This document shows, piece after piece, positions 47,121 to 59,677 of a DNA stretch of 64,000 nucleotides. The stretch is from Branchiostoma floridae (taxonomy: Eukaryota > Chordata > Leptocardii > Amphioxiformes > Branchiostomatidae). Position 1 is the first letter of the stretch; each line of letters starts with the position of its first letter. The translations under genes and the position numbers were made by a program. Location of the stretch: NCBI RefSeq assembly GCF_000003815.2, contig NC_049982.1, forward strand, positions 22,505,629 through 22,569,628, written 5' to 3'. Below the pieces are notes generated by a model, which was not told where the DNA came from, made no database searches, and saw only the letters and a program-made list of their open reading frames with translations.

Positions 47121-47279
47121 TTAGAGGGAGAGGGTCTGACCTTGAAGTGTTGTAAGGGGGAGGGGGGTCTGACCTTGAAGTGTTGTTAGGGGGAGGGCAG
47201 TCTGACCTTGAAGTGTTGTTAGGGGGAGGGAGTCTGACCTTGAAGTGTTGTTAGGGGGAGGGGGATCTGACCTTGAAGT
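47121..47279. repeat. Minisatellite, about 33 bp x 5
   Basis: Units TTAGGGGGAGGG plus 1-3 variable bases and TCTGACCTTGAAGTGTTG. It lies about 500 bases after the stop of the two-CUB gene. Confidence 0.92.
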
Positions 47280-48124
47280 TCCTTTTGCAATTAGAACCCA
47301 GAACTCCTGACTTAAAATTGTACTCTTGTGACATTGCAACACTTCATCATTCATCATGACGTCAACCTGTCAATTAGACACGTTTTGCAATATTGGCAGA
47401 AACATCATTTGTATAGCCACGGCGGTTAGTAGTAAAAGTTTTGTTTTTTTGCTCTTGAATCGAGGGAAGGACTTCGGGCAGCTTCAGTTTCAGTGATTTT
47501 CTAGAGCATTAGGTTGCTATAATACCGTCCGCAGCTGTAGGAAATCACACGAGTACATGGCTCTTGGTCTCAGGTGGAGTAATGTGATAGCTGTTTTTCA
47601 CAGAAAATACGTCAAATTGAAAATCGCCCATGATGGAACTAAATCTTTTCTAAGAATTGACCAGATTTCCTGACATTAGGTTTCAAAACCCAGTTTGACA
47701 CCCAAAACAGGTGCTGTCGATTGATTGCAAGTCGTCCAAGCGCTCCGCCATCTTGTTTCAGACGACAAGCTGAAAAAGAATTTCTTTAGAGAGTCCTTTA
47801 TCTTCAATGATTCAATTCTACGCATCTGGCTCATTGCTTTACACGCAAAATCTTTCGAATGTGTACAATATACTATATAATATGACATAACGTTAAGTGT
47901 TCTGTTTCCAATTCACCCAGCTGCCATTCAGGCTAACGATGTTTTGTTCCATAGAAACCGCCCCAAACAGAAAGGCGATTAGATGATGAATGTCTGGCGC
48001 GCGTGGGCGATTAACGTTAATAAGCACGCAGCTAAACCACGTGAGGCACAGGCACATGGGTACACTTTTGCGGACGTGTGATACTGCATGTATTTAAAAA
48101 TGAGTGTTATGAATGTTGTATGAG

Positions 48125-48127
<3 letters not shown>

Positions 48128-48160
<33 letters not shown>

Positions 48161-48240
48161 CTGTGCGCGCGCGTGTGCGTTTATATATGTGTGTTTGTGT
48201 ATTTGCGTGTGTGTGCGTGAGTGTGTTCGCGTGTGCTTGT
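48128..48240. repeat. (TG)n microsatellite
   Basis: TG-rich with CG interruptions. Confidence 0.92.
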
Positions 48241-49420
48241 GTTAGAATTGGGTGGACAAATGTTTTGTACAATGTTATTGTATATTTATATAATAATGAA
48301 GTAAGAAATCTTGGAAATACTCATTTTCATGCCGAGCCTTTGATAATGCTGCATTTGTGAAATTATATTCCTGAACTAGTAGACTTTAAAACTGAATTTT
48401 CTATCACACCAGGTAAAATTTATCAATTCAGAATACATTTTACCTGTATGTTTAGGTCTGAAGACCACGAATATACCTTTCGTTACGTTATTTTAGATGT
48501 AGAAATTGCAACTAATACGTTACATATCTTTATATTGCTTTAGAATAAGTATATGAGTATAACGTTAAATTTCCATCACAGGTATCCACACGATACTGAG
48601 AATGGTCTATCTAATATGGACTTCTGTGATACTTCTGTCTTTTATTTCGTGCTGTTGCAGTGATTTTTTGTGATTTTGTGCATGAAATGTCATGTTAGTA
48701 TTCCTGGCTATGTGCTCTCTGTGGCAAGTAAGTGGCCCCAGGTGCTTGAATGACACATGGTTGTCGAAAAGGCCACACAAAGATGCATGTATGGTAGAAC
48801 GTTCAAACCGTCTTTACATTGTGTATCTATGAAATGCATGCAATTTGAATAAGCTTAAGGGCTAGGAAATAATGTTGTGTTTCTGGTTACCCGAACGACT
48901 CTAGCAAAAACTCCCCGACCGCTGACAAGAAACATGAAATTTCGATATCTGGCTTCTGAGTGATTAAAACGTTGCAAAATCGTTTTCCAACATATATTCC
49001 TCATTTGTATTGCAACAGAAAAAGTGATATGTCAAAGACCTACCAAGAGGGATACACCAAAGACCCACCAAATTAAACCAACATCCTGTAAGTATACTAG
49101 TAATTGTTTATGTTGAATCTCTTCGGCTCAAAATCTAAAAACAAAGAAAATCCTTACCAAATTGTTTTAGTACCGTAACAGGAAACACGATATTAATTTC
49201 CTCGGACCTAATCAAAGATGTCTGCTGAACAATTCTTTAATGGTTCAGGAATACAAATGTCTGTAGCCGCCACGCATCAACATATGATGCATGCGAACGA
49301 TTGATTGATACAAATAGATGTGCTGAGCCACTTTAGCTGTATGTGCTTCAGGGAAGATTGTGAATAAATTTTGCCTAGGCAATCTTCATCATGTGTGTGG
49401 CTGTTGTTTATTTTTTGCTA

Positions 49421-49735
49421 AAGGTGGGGTCACACATGCGTATATATTCAAGTCCGTTTGAGGTGCACATGAAGCTCTTAGTCTCTACCAGGCTCCCCAG
49501 GTCGTGGGGAAAATAGTACAAATTGGACAAATATAGATACATAACATGCCAGATGAGTTAGCTGATCGAGAAGTATGGTTAGCGACCCAGATAACTCGTC
49601 TGACATGTTACCTGTTTACGTCTGTCCAATTTCTATTATTTTTACAACGACCTATGGGGCCTGGTGGAGGTAAATACTTCCATTCGCGCCTCATACGGAC
49701 TGTACTTAAATATATACGCACGTCTGACCCCAACT
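49421..49735. mobile_element. MITE-like element with about 50-bp terminal inverted repeats
   Basis: The left end GGTGGGGTCACACATGCGTA and the inverse of the right end (TTGGGGTCAGACGTGCGTAT) match through the following TATATT and AGTCCGT.TGAGG. No coding sequence. Confidence 0.7.
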
Positions 49736-50125
49736 TAAGACACGATGTGAAAGGTTCAAGCCGCTATAGGTTCTGCCTGTTGCGCCCTGTGAGAGAAATA
49801 ATAATTTCGACAAAGCTTAGCGACAGGGCCTAATTCGTTGATCCTATGGCTCCAGTGGTTAGAAAGGAAGTATCCGCAAAAATACACTTTGTTTCCATTC
49901 ACATAAATGAGATTACTTCGCATGCAAGTATGTATGCCCATTTTCCACAAGAGGTTGAACGACAAAAATATTTGAAAGTTTGCTAGATAAAGTTTCTTAG
50001 ATAATGAACGAATTCTTTCAGAAACGACAACTTTCAGAAATTTTCATCATCGAATCAAGGGTCACACAAACCCACATCGGGTCGCTGTATGGTCGCTCAG
50101 CCATCGCAGTCTAGTGGAAGGTGTT

Positions 50126-50260
50126 ATTCTCCAAGCAGATTTTTGGTCGAGGGGATAGTAGTGGTCGGGATTTTTACTGACTCGCTTTTCTTGCGAGGAA
50201 AGCGGGCAGTAAAAACCCCGACCACTACTGTGTCCGCGACCCAAACTATTCTTGGAGAAT
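50126..50260. mobile_element. 135-bp hairpin element
   Basis: The left arm ATTCTCCAAG...GTAGTGGTCGGG and the right arm pair over about 60 bases with a few mismatches. The last 30 bases of the window (ACTCTCCAAGCAGAGG) look like the left end of a related copy. Confidence 0.75.
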
Positions 50261-52405
50261 ATATAGGGAAGCTTAGTTAGTAATCAACATGATATTGATT
50301 GCACACAGCTAGCTACGGTATCCTCTGGGTTCGCTTATTACTCGCAATTAACACCTTGTCCGTAGATTGTGTATTCGTCACCCTCTATCAAGTAGTCGTC
50401 GTAAAAGCTCCCTAGTTCCGTCGTTTTACTAAGGGACATTATGATAAATAATTGAGTCTACGTACTTTCATGTTGATCTGACCCAAATCAAGTAAAAGAG
50501 ATCTGTAACTTAGCATCAGTTCTTGATATTATAGTTGGGTGATATACAATAAACTTAACAGTCCTAAACTTGGACAAACCAACCCTATATTTAGATCAAA
50601 CGAATCAAGGCATGGCGTAACCAATGCTTCAATTAAAAGGCTTTGTGATCTGATGCTGTTCTTGTTCTTGCTGTTCATTATCCTAGATTGCTATGATTCC
50701 TAATATTATCTGGAGGCTTGGGGACAATGCATCCACTATCGCATTGTATCTTCATATACAGATATCCATATTTTCATATTCTGAATTATTTTGAGTCTAG
50801 CAGGACGTTCCATTTTAATGGGCGATTCTGCTTCCACGCACGTAGGACTTACTTTACCCAAGGGATTTGCTCGTATCTTGGTTGACATTTGACAGAAAGG
50901 GTTAGACAACTCCGTGAGGCAGTCTGTTCAAAACCCGTACCTGATGGCATCATGCGGTCACAATCGCTTGGTGCTGGCTCTGTACAAGTATGTTATACCT
51001 TTCTCCAGTATATTTTCTGCTCTGATTTAGATGTGTGGTTGTACCGACTAGTTACCTGGACTGCAAGAGCCATCCACAAAGTAGACTAAGGAATTGCAAA
51101 GAAAACATAAGTTGTTAGGAATCAGAATGAGACGTGTTTTGTTAAATGCTGGTTTTAATGATAATTTACCGATAGCATTTAACTCATTGTGTAGTGACCG
51201 ATACTGTATCGGCCAATGGTTAAAATGTTTCACCATGCAGGGGCCAATGTTGTTGGTCCACCAAAGGTTACAAGTTGACGTGAATTTTTATGCGGCGATT
51301 CTGAAAGAAACACTAATTAATGAAACTATGTGTTTGGTCATGAGCAAATACAGCAAATTTCACTGCTGAAGTTTCGAATAATTCTCTAAATAAAGACGCG
51401 TACACGAACGCACTCAAACTTACCATTCTTGTACATTCACGTACACGAATTGTGCGGTTGAGTGTTAAGGTTGAGCAAAATAAAAATATTTACTTCACAA
51501 CCGGAAATTGTGTCGTATTTTTTTTTCTACAGATGCAACGAGTATGCGACCGTAAACCTTGGTAAACCGTGATTTTGATATGAAATATTCATACGAGTAA
51601 GGGTAGTCATGTGACTTATCTTCCATGACAAAGTTTCTACGCACTGTAAACTTTTCAGAAGTCGTAGGCGGTGTGCAATCGGAAGTTAGGGTATTGTATC
51701 GGAAACAAATTCATGAGAATTTTTCGGCACAACCCAATCTACGGCAGACAATCACACAAGTTAACATCATTACCATATGCATGTTATCGCCACTAACCAT
51801 AGTAACGCCAAATTAGATAATTATGTAAAGTGAACTACTTGTGCAACATCAGTTATATTCGAGGTATGCACACTTCAGACATCCCGGTGTTCAACACATT
51901 TTTTAAGTAATGATAATTCAGAGATAACAAGGTCAAAAGTTTTCCGTTCCTTATCGGGGCAGGCGATCGGGGAAAACATACTCCCATATTCTTCATCATA
52001 GAGTGCCGATTGCTAAGCAGAAATAGCAGTAATTTTTAAAGTCTTTGGTACGACGTATGACTCGTATTTTCTGCAATTACTAACCAGAAAGAAAAGAACA
52101 ACAGATGATGCATATAAAGGTACACAATGGCAAGTAAATTGTGCCATAATTTTCTTCCTGGCGTTATTATGGAACCCCCGGTCAACCGGGCGCCCGTTCT
52201 CCGCGAAATTCGGCGGTGTGCTACGATTGCGATATTCACTCGTTCTCATTGAAATGTCGAAAATGGCATTTTTTTGGGTCGAAAAATAAATCGGCTTTAT
52301 TTTCACTGAAAACTACTTGGTTGTTTGGGAAAATTCCTCTTTTAACCATAGCGAAAAAATGGCAACTTATTATTTTCGGTCCCATTGGTAATGCATTACA
52401 GGGCA

Positions 52406-52437
52406 TGTAACAAACGTTACCGGTAACGTTTGTTACA
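52406..52437. repeat. Perfect 32-bp palindrome, with half-sites downstream
   Basis: TGTAACAAACGTTACC followed at once by its reverse complement. The half-site GGTAACGTTTGTTACA recurs at 52585-52600 and 52767-52782. Confidence 0.9.
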
Positions 52438-53744
52438 ACAGTAGACTTTACCCTGTGATCTTCGAAAGGACTTGCCTTATTGACTACATCATTTAGGTAT
52501 AAGTGGATGTCCCTAGGGGCATTTGAAAAGTGGGCAGCTTTTTTACATCTGGTCAAATAGAAAGCTTAGACAGCATCGAACAATGGTAACGTTTGTTACA
52601 GTCATTTCTGTACAACATTTTGTTGAGCAAGGTGGGATACAAATGACAGTCAACAACCCTTTCTTGTTTCTTTAGAAAGCCAGAAAAACTGTATAGCGTC
52701 ACAAAAACGGCCATTTCTAGTCTTATACGTGCATAATATAACCATGGCAACCATCGTACTAGTTGTGGTAACGTTTGTTACAGAATCTGGCGACAGGCAT
52801 AAACCACCTCACACAGACTCCAAGATCAGTGACAGGAGCGATCTGACTTAATCGGGCATAGGGCCTGGGTAGCTGGTTTCACCTGCCGAACAATCATTCT
52901 GGGAACTTAATTGTTACATTTTTGGCTACTATTTGAATTCTTCGTTTCTTCTCAGGCGACAGCCATTTTTTGGGGTATGAAATCCCACCCGTGGCTATAA
53001 TAATCGTCTAACCCATAAACCTATACGAATATTGTTGTGCATCTTTTGTAAAACATTAATGGGGTTGTGGAAAAATGAAGGAACCAGTGATGTTTTCTAT
53101 ATTTTGCTCCAGATCAAGGCGTAAAGTCAGGCGACAGCATTTCGACATTTAAGGCCATAAAGAGTGGTAACTGAGGCGTTTGGGGGTGTTTTTGGTGTCA
53201 TGAAAATATCATGTTTGGATAATGCATGGGTCTTTAGTTTTTTTTAGGAAGTACCTTATTGCCTAAAGGTGATTTATGCAAATTAGCATGACGTCATGAT
53301 GATGTCATAGAGAGCTATATGGCCACGCCCATTTGGGGAAAAAATGCCAGAAAAGTGTTTTGCCCCGCTTGTAATTCGACGATTGTTGTTGATACTTTAC
53401 AGTAATGTATATAATGGTCATTTAAAAAGATCTGTGCGTGGATTTCGTTATATCGTGTAATGCTGATTTTTTATGAATTTTTTTCCTCGAATTTTTATTA
53501 CCCCTTATGCTACCAGCAATTGGGAGCACTAAATAGCACCCTTTCGAGGCGGCTGCGCGAGACATTCTACCTTACAGGGTATATTTCAAAATAAGATCCA
53601 TTTTGACTAATTTTGATGAACAGTTTTTGGGGCGTGTCGCTCCGATAATCACATTGTGGTGGTAGTAGTGACACAATCCATTTTTATAGATCATAAAAAA
53701 ATCAAAATGATATTTTGAGGTCAGATTTGTATTCGGCATGTGCT

Positions 53745-54010
53745 AAAACCTCCGTATACCAAGTTTTGTTCTTATATCTTCAAGGAGACGGAAAATATGG
53801 TGTTTTTGCATATTTAATTAGCTGACTCATATTTTATTACCCCTGGAACTCAATTATTCAGGATTATTTATCATTTATGAATTAGATATGTAAATTTCAT
53901 GGCCATAGTTAAATTCAGCATGTTACAAAACCCCAGTATACCAAGTTTTTTCCTAGTATCTTGTATGACTGTGGAGATATTGTAATCTTGCATATTTAAT
54001 TAGCTGACCC
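53745..54010. repeat. Direct repeat, two units of about 185 bp
   Basis: Both units contain GTATACCAAGTTTT and TGCATATTTAATTAGCTGAC. Confidence 0.75.
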
Positions 54011-55040
54011 GGAGAAATTATGGCGTAATTTTTAGGCCGTTGATGGCCATAACTCTCTAACGGTATGTCCGATTTTTTCGCAATAAAAACCATTCTATTT
54101 CTTTCACTAAGACCTATCCAATGATGTCAAGTTTGAAAAGCTGTGAAGAGTTTGAAATTTTTGTGTAATTTGAGACAGCTACTTTGACCTTGAAATTTGG
54201 CCAACAAAAACAACATTTGATGGCAAAGTGTTCTATTTTTATAAAAATAGAAGTACCTATCTACTAACATTCATGGTTATTTTTCGGAAAGAAATCTTGC
54301 TAAGACATACCTCCTGGCTACCTTAAATGAGAACGAGCCTATTACGTTTTTAGCAGGACAAGAGAGACAAAGAAAGATACACAGAAGAAGTTGCAAAGGT
54401 AAACCGTAACAGCAACTGGGGGAAATGATGCGTTTACCATTTGTCAAATTAGTATCGCTTGAGGAACGCAGTAAACGTGGCGGTATTATAGAAATGGATG
54501 TTAATAGATGACGACAAAATACACAAATGTTTTGTACGGTCAAGTAAGAGAAAGATAGCGCTATAATCATAAATACATAAGCAAACAGGCTATAACGGAT
54601 GAGGGAAAATAAAAAGTAAAAACACTTAGAAATTCGATCAAGAGGTAACTGTGAAAGACGTTTGGCATTAAAGGGGCGCTCCCACCGCACTTGTGTCAAG
54701 CTTGCGTCACTGTGGGGTTCGTTCACTGCGTCACTGTTTTGTTATTTTCTCTGATTTCCTCCATGAAATGTCATGGAATGGAGGTTATATTTTTATATTT
54801 CAGCCATACATAGTATGGTGAAATATATTGTATTCGTCATGTTTCTTCTTCTTCTTCTTCTCCTGTCAAATCTTCAAAGTGATTCATCTCCGCCGTTCCT
54901 GGACCGAATGACCTGAAATTTGGCACAGGGGTAGAATGGGCCAATACCTTGATGCTTTTTTCTCAGTTTTTTCATATCTGCCTCTAAAATGATTTTATTG
55001 AGATTTTTTGGTCAATTTTAGACCAAAACTGTATATTTTG

Positions 55041-55620
55041 GCCCCTGTACCCTGGTTTTACAACCAAATGAGCTGAAATTTGACAGAGATGTGCCTTGAT
55101 AATGCCCCCATATAAATTCAATAACACTTTTGGTGTACAGTACAACAAAATACTTATTTTTGCGATTTTTTGACCAATTTTTGACCAAAAAAGGACACTT
55201 TAATTTGGCCCCTGTAACCTGGTATTACAACCAAATGAGCTGAAATTTGACAGAGACGTGCCTTGATAATGCCCCCATATAAATTCAATAACACTTTTGG
55301 TGTACAGTACAACAAAATACTTATTTTTGCGATTTTTTGACCAATTTTTGACCAAAAAATGACACTTTTGGCTCCTGTACCTTGGTATTGCAACCGAATG
55401 AGCTGAAATTTGACACAGATGTGCCTTGATAATTCCTTCATATAAATTCAATAACACTTTTGGTGTACAGTGCAACAAAATGCTTATTTTTGCGATTTTT
55501 GGCCAATTTTTGACCAAAAAAGGACACTTTTGGCTCCTGTACCCTGGTATTACAATTAAATGACCTGAAATTTGGTATAGATAGGCATTAGATACTTGGT
55601 AACAAGATTCAAGTAAAATT
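55041..55620. repeat. Tandem array, about 165 bp x 3.5
   Basis: Unit starts lie at about 55041, 55208, 55371 and 55532, with shared AATGAGCTGAAATTTGACA, AATTCAATAACACTTTTGG and TGACCAATTTTTGACC. Open frames across the array only reflect the repeat. Confidence 0.9.
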
Positions 55621-58600
55621 TTTGACATAAACAACTTTAAAATGATTAATTTTGGCACTTTTCTGAGGGGAAATTTCACCCAGGTGGGCGAAACCCCCCC
55701 GGAAGCTCTTGCATTTTAGACTATTGAGAAGGCTTCTTTTATCAGTTTTTTTTAGGGCCATATCTACGATAATCGTAGCAGTCACTTACTTCTCTTCATT
55801 AGTTTGACTTTAAAATATTTCGGGTCAAAGCTTCAAAGACAACTAAAACCTCATAAACAACAAGCTTTACTTAGCTCAACAGTATACAAAAATATTGTAC
55901 GGGTTACCATCCTTAGTTGAAGCGCTTATTTCTAGCGCTAGTATCTTCGCTGCGCCGTTAGCCGCCGTGCGACTTTTGTTGACGGTCTGATATCCCTACG
56001 TCGCCGCCTCGCTGATATTCCCACGGACATGTTTCAAGAAGAATACCCAGCAAAAAACGCTATTCTGCGTCAAATTCTATTCTATAAAACATGTGGGACT
56101 CAGTGTTACAGTCTAAATATTTTGTAGAAGCACCGCTGTAGGAAAGAAGGTCCAAGCAATGTAAAACATCACGTAGCATGAAGTTCGCTGTCAACTGGCA
56201 CACAGCACGTGACTGTTTGAAACTCTAAGTCTAATCAACAGCCGTGTTTGATTGATAGCCGGCGGTCCTTTGATGAAGTCGGCGAAAGGTGCGTTAGTTA
56301 GAAAATCTGCGTTTAGTTTTGATACGTAATTATAAGTTAGACAGTGGCGAGAATGATTATTTTCTCATCAATATTTCTCTTCAGAATTATTTGAACTTAA
56401 TTGTACATCTAAACAATTGGCTTACCTGTGCAATGTTTATATGATTAATGATCAGTGTACTGAAATCATGTGTAACGTATGGCTCCTAGTCAATAGATCA
56501 GCATTTTCTCTATAGTGACCACCTGTCTATAGTGGCCACATTTCCTAGTGCTGTTGTTGTTTGACATAAACTTTGAACATTTAAGTTGTAAGTAACTTTA
56601 AACTGCCAGAGTTTCAGCCCAATAAAACACTCTCAGTGCCAGGGTATGAACAGACTGACCAGACAGACGAAAATAAATCCTCGAACAAGGTTCAATCGTA
56701 TCTTCCGGGTCTGGCAGGAAGTTGTTAAACTAAAATAAGAATAGGCTCGATGGCTGATTGCATACAAAGTAAAACAGTTTAACAGTTTTACAGCTTGAAG
56801 AAAACAAACGCTCCTACAGTACCTGCACCTGCTTGATAATTATTAAATCGTATGCCCTACTTGAATAAAAAAAGTTCACTGCAATAATAAATGTACCCAC
56901 ATCACAAGGAGCTTATACTTTTTTAAACTTACACCTAGTTATCGTACTGAAAATTGTTAATGACATTACATGAAGTCATTCAACAATTTTCAGTCATGAT
57001 GAAAATTTTCTGAATGGAAGGTGTGATTATTGTCATTTTCTGAAAAATAGAAGCAAGCTCTGTTTTTACCTGGAATCAATTCACAATACCAGTCCACTTT
57101 GGGGGATAATGTACTGTTAAGAGGATGTTCCATTTATGCGCAGGGGTGATTTGGAACAGTCCAATGTTGCGTGGGAAGGGGTATGGCTGAAATATGCTGT
57201 ATTTGCTCTTAAGCAAATGTCGGCCTTTCTAGTCTGTTATGTGTCTCTGTCTGTGTAGATGATTACTCAAGAACGGCTGGATGGATTGGTTTCATACTTG
57301 TTGTGTTGGTGGGGTGTGATGAAAGCTTGAATCGATGAGATTTTGGGAGCCGCATCTGTCGTTATAATTGATGTAATAATATCAGAAATCACCCCTATAT
57401 TTGAGATATATTGGTACAGGCATCGTGCTTTATGTGTTTCTTAATGGGCTTAGCTCCAAGCAGATGGTGACAGCTGTTTGGGGAACCCCGAGGTTTTTTG
57501 AATATGATAATTAGTTTTATTTATGTCTGCTTAGGATATCATGGAGATGTGAAGCGTAAGTATAATTGTAAGAAGTTGAGGTACATTTAACGGTAATGCT
57601 TAACAGGTATGGATGTCTCACATACTGTACTGCTGATTTGAGTGACATGGTGATTAAACTGCCATTAGGTCCTCTCATCTGGGTTGGGTGTCAGAAGTTT
57701 TATGGGCGATACAGATGTTCTGATTTTTTACGATAAGGGACAGTTGTTAGTTGTCTCTTTCGTAGCCAATGGTACTTGTTTTTTAGCAGACAGGGTTGTC
57801 GCCAAGTTTTCATCTTACAGTTGGTGTAGGGCTGTCAGAGGAAAGTGTGCATCTCGTTTTTGTACCGTGTGAACAGCTGATGTTATGACATATTGTTGGA
57901 AAATCAAATCACCATCTGACTAAAGTTGGCCACATCCCTTCTTCTTTTTGAGTTTCCCAACTTCCTCCCACCACACCGCTCTGAGGCACATAGTCGAACC
58001 TCAATAATGCTGACAACCTTAGACAGTTTAAATGCCAAACATCAAGCTTAAGGAACACCACGCTACCATATGCCGTCGACCTCTTAAACGCACATTACAC
58101 AATTAAGTGTCACATTTTAATAATTACTAATCAGATGGGCATCCTCTGTGTCATTAAATAAATACACCACTACTTTCCCATAACATTTATAACCATTACT
58201 CTCAAATACAACCGACTATAAACATACATACCATCCACATAAAAGCAATAAATATTTCATGGAGGTATGAGGTCCCCGAACTCTAGTTATTTATAATTTA
58301 GATATTGCGTAATACGTAAAGTATGACTTAGAAGACGACAAAATACACAAAAAGGAAGAAATTCCTCTTTTTTATCTCGGAAATTTACCAAACGACGGCG
58401 ATGTGTACCCTGTCATCGTTATGTTTCATAACTCGGTTTTTATTTCAACTGTCTGAGGTCTTCAGCATGCAGAGCTGTCAACGAGTTATTATACAGAACT
58501 CAAAATTACTTGCTCCTGCTGTTTTGATACAATACTGAGAGAAGTCATTGGAAATCATTTGTCAAAGAAATGTATGAATAGATAAATGAAACAAATGAAT

Positions 58601-59412
58601 GAAAATCATGCATCAAAGAAATAAATGACTGGTAGAAATGAATGAATTGGGAATATTGATGGAATGTTATAACGTTATTCGACAAGCGCGAGCGCAAAAC
58701 CAAAAACATAGGCTTTCACCTGCCAAGGCTTAAAATCTTCAGAATCAGAGCTCCCAGGATATTCATTTGATATGTTATGACGGTCTCCATGGTAAAAACG
58801 TTCTTCCTGGAGCTAAAAGTAGATTCATATTCAATGTCTAAAATCCTTCTATGCAACTGCCTGTGTTGATCCTGCCTCCGGGGAGCTATTAGTGGTTCTT
58901 TTGGACAAACCTGCCGCGTCGTTTCTGGAGGATTACAACATATGGATTTATCCCACACCTTTGGAGGATGCCGTTAATGTCAGATCCCATTTACGTGTTG
59001 TAAGTGTTTGCCGGAGGAGGTGGGCCTTTTCTTGGAATTCATTTCTTTCTACACGCAGGTAGACGGTTCCACAAATACCAGCGGGGTTTCTTGTCAGCAA
59101 GGAAATTTGTTGAGGTTTGTATAAATATAAGTAAACGGTAATATACAATGTAGATAGGGAGAGCCCAAGGGCTTCATTATAGGTTTGAAAAGTTGAGCTT
59201 TGACGTTGTGTGTTTTTTTCCCCAGAAACTAGGATAAAATACACACGTATAGGTAAAAAGAAGTGTTACACAAAATCATTTGTCATTAATCCCATGAAGC
59301 TTCCTTTGACTGATTTTTCATCAGCGTTATTGTTATGACAGAAGAGGAAGACCAAACCATTATAATTGCATGGCGTTCATTTGTAGGCACCTGTTGCCAT
59401 GTGCAGATGGGT

Positions 59413-59420
59413 TATAAATA
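59413..59420 (+). promoter_or_regulatory. TATA box candidate for the GPCR gene
   Basis: TATAAATA followed by GCGCC lies about 265 bases before the ATG. Transcription from about 59445 would give a 5'UTR of some 230 bases. This is inferred from motif and position. Confidence 0.5.
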
Positions 59421-59677
59421 GCGCCACCTTCGGTTGTTTTGCAGGGGATGAGGGCTCCGCCAGTGACATTTGATGAGATCTGCTTTCGTCTGGCTGCGGC
59501 TCCGCTCGAAGCTTACTGAGGGGGAGTGCTTTAGCCGGCCAGACAATCAGTGTAAACGACACAGGGAGCCACAGAGGACGGTCGTACGTACACTGATACC
59601 GAGAGGTATTTTAGCTCGAAAATCAAGCCCCATTAGAGATATGAAATAGACAAGAACGCCGGGACATCACAATAATC

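Larger units (their letters stand above)
46616..59412. other. Gene-free intergenic region
   Basis: No supportable coding sequence. It holds the minisatellite at 47121-47279, a TG tract at 48128-48240, inverted repeats at 49421-49735 and 50126-50260, a repeated palindromic motif at 52406-52782, direct repeats at 53745-54010, and the tandem array at 55041-55620. Confidence 0.6.

Noticed and set aside
52013-52306. 97-codon minus-strand frame
   Set aside because: Lies in repeat-like sequence near the palindromic motifs, with no recognised domain or splice context.
55041-55620. CRISPR array
   Set aside because: Repeat units are about 165 bases, degenerate, without unique spacers, and the DNA is animal.
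55154-55679. Minus-strand frames of 95 and 159 codons
   Set aside because: They follow the 165-bp tandem array and repeat the same peptide each unit; no start context and no known domain.
58716-59244. Two adjacent minus-strand frames of 80 and 98 codons upstream of the GPCR
   Set aside because: The composition is somewhat protein-like, but they are in different frames, interrupted, and match nothing I recognise. A decayed pseudogene is possible but unsupported.
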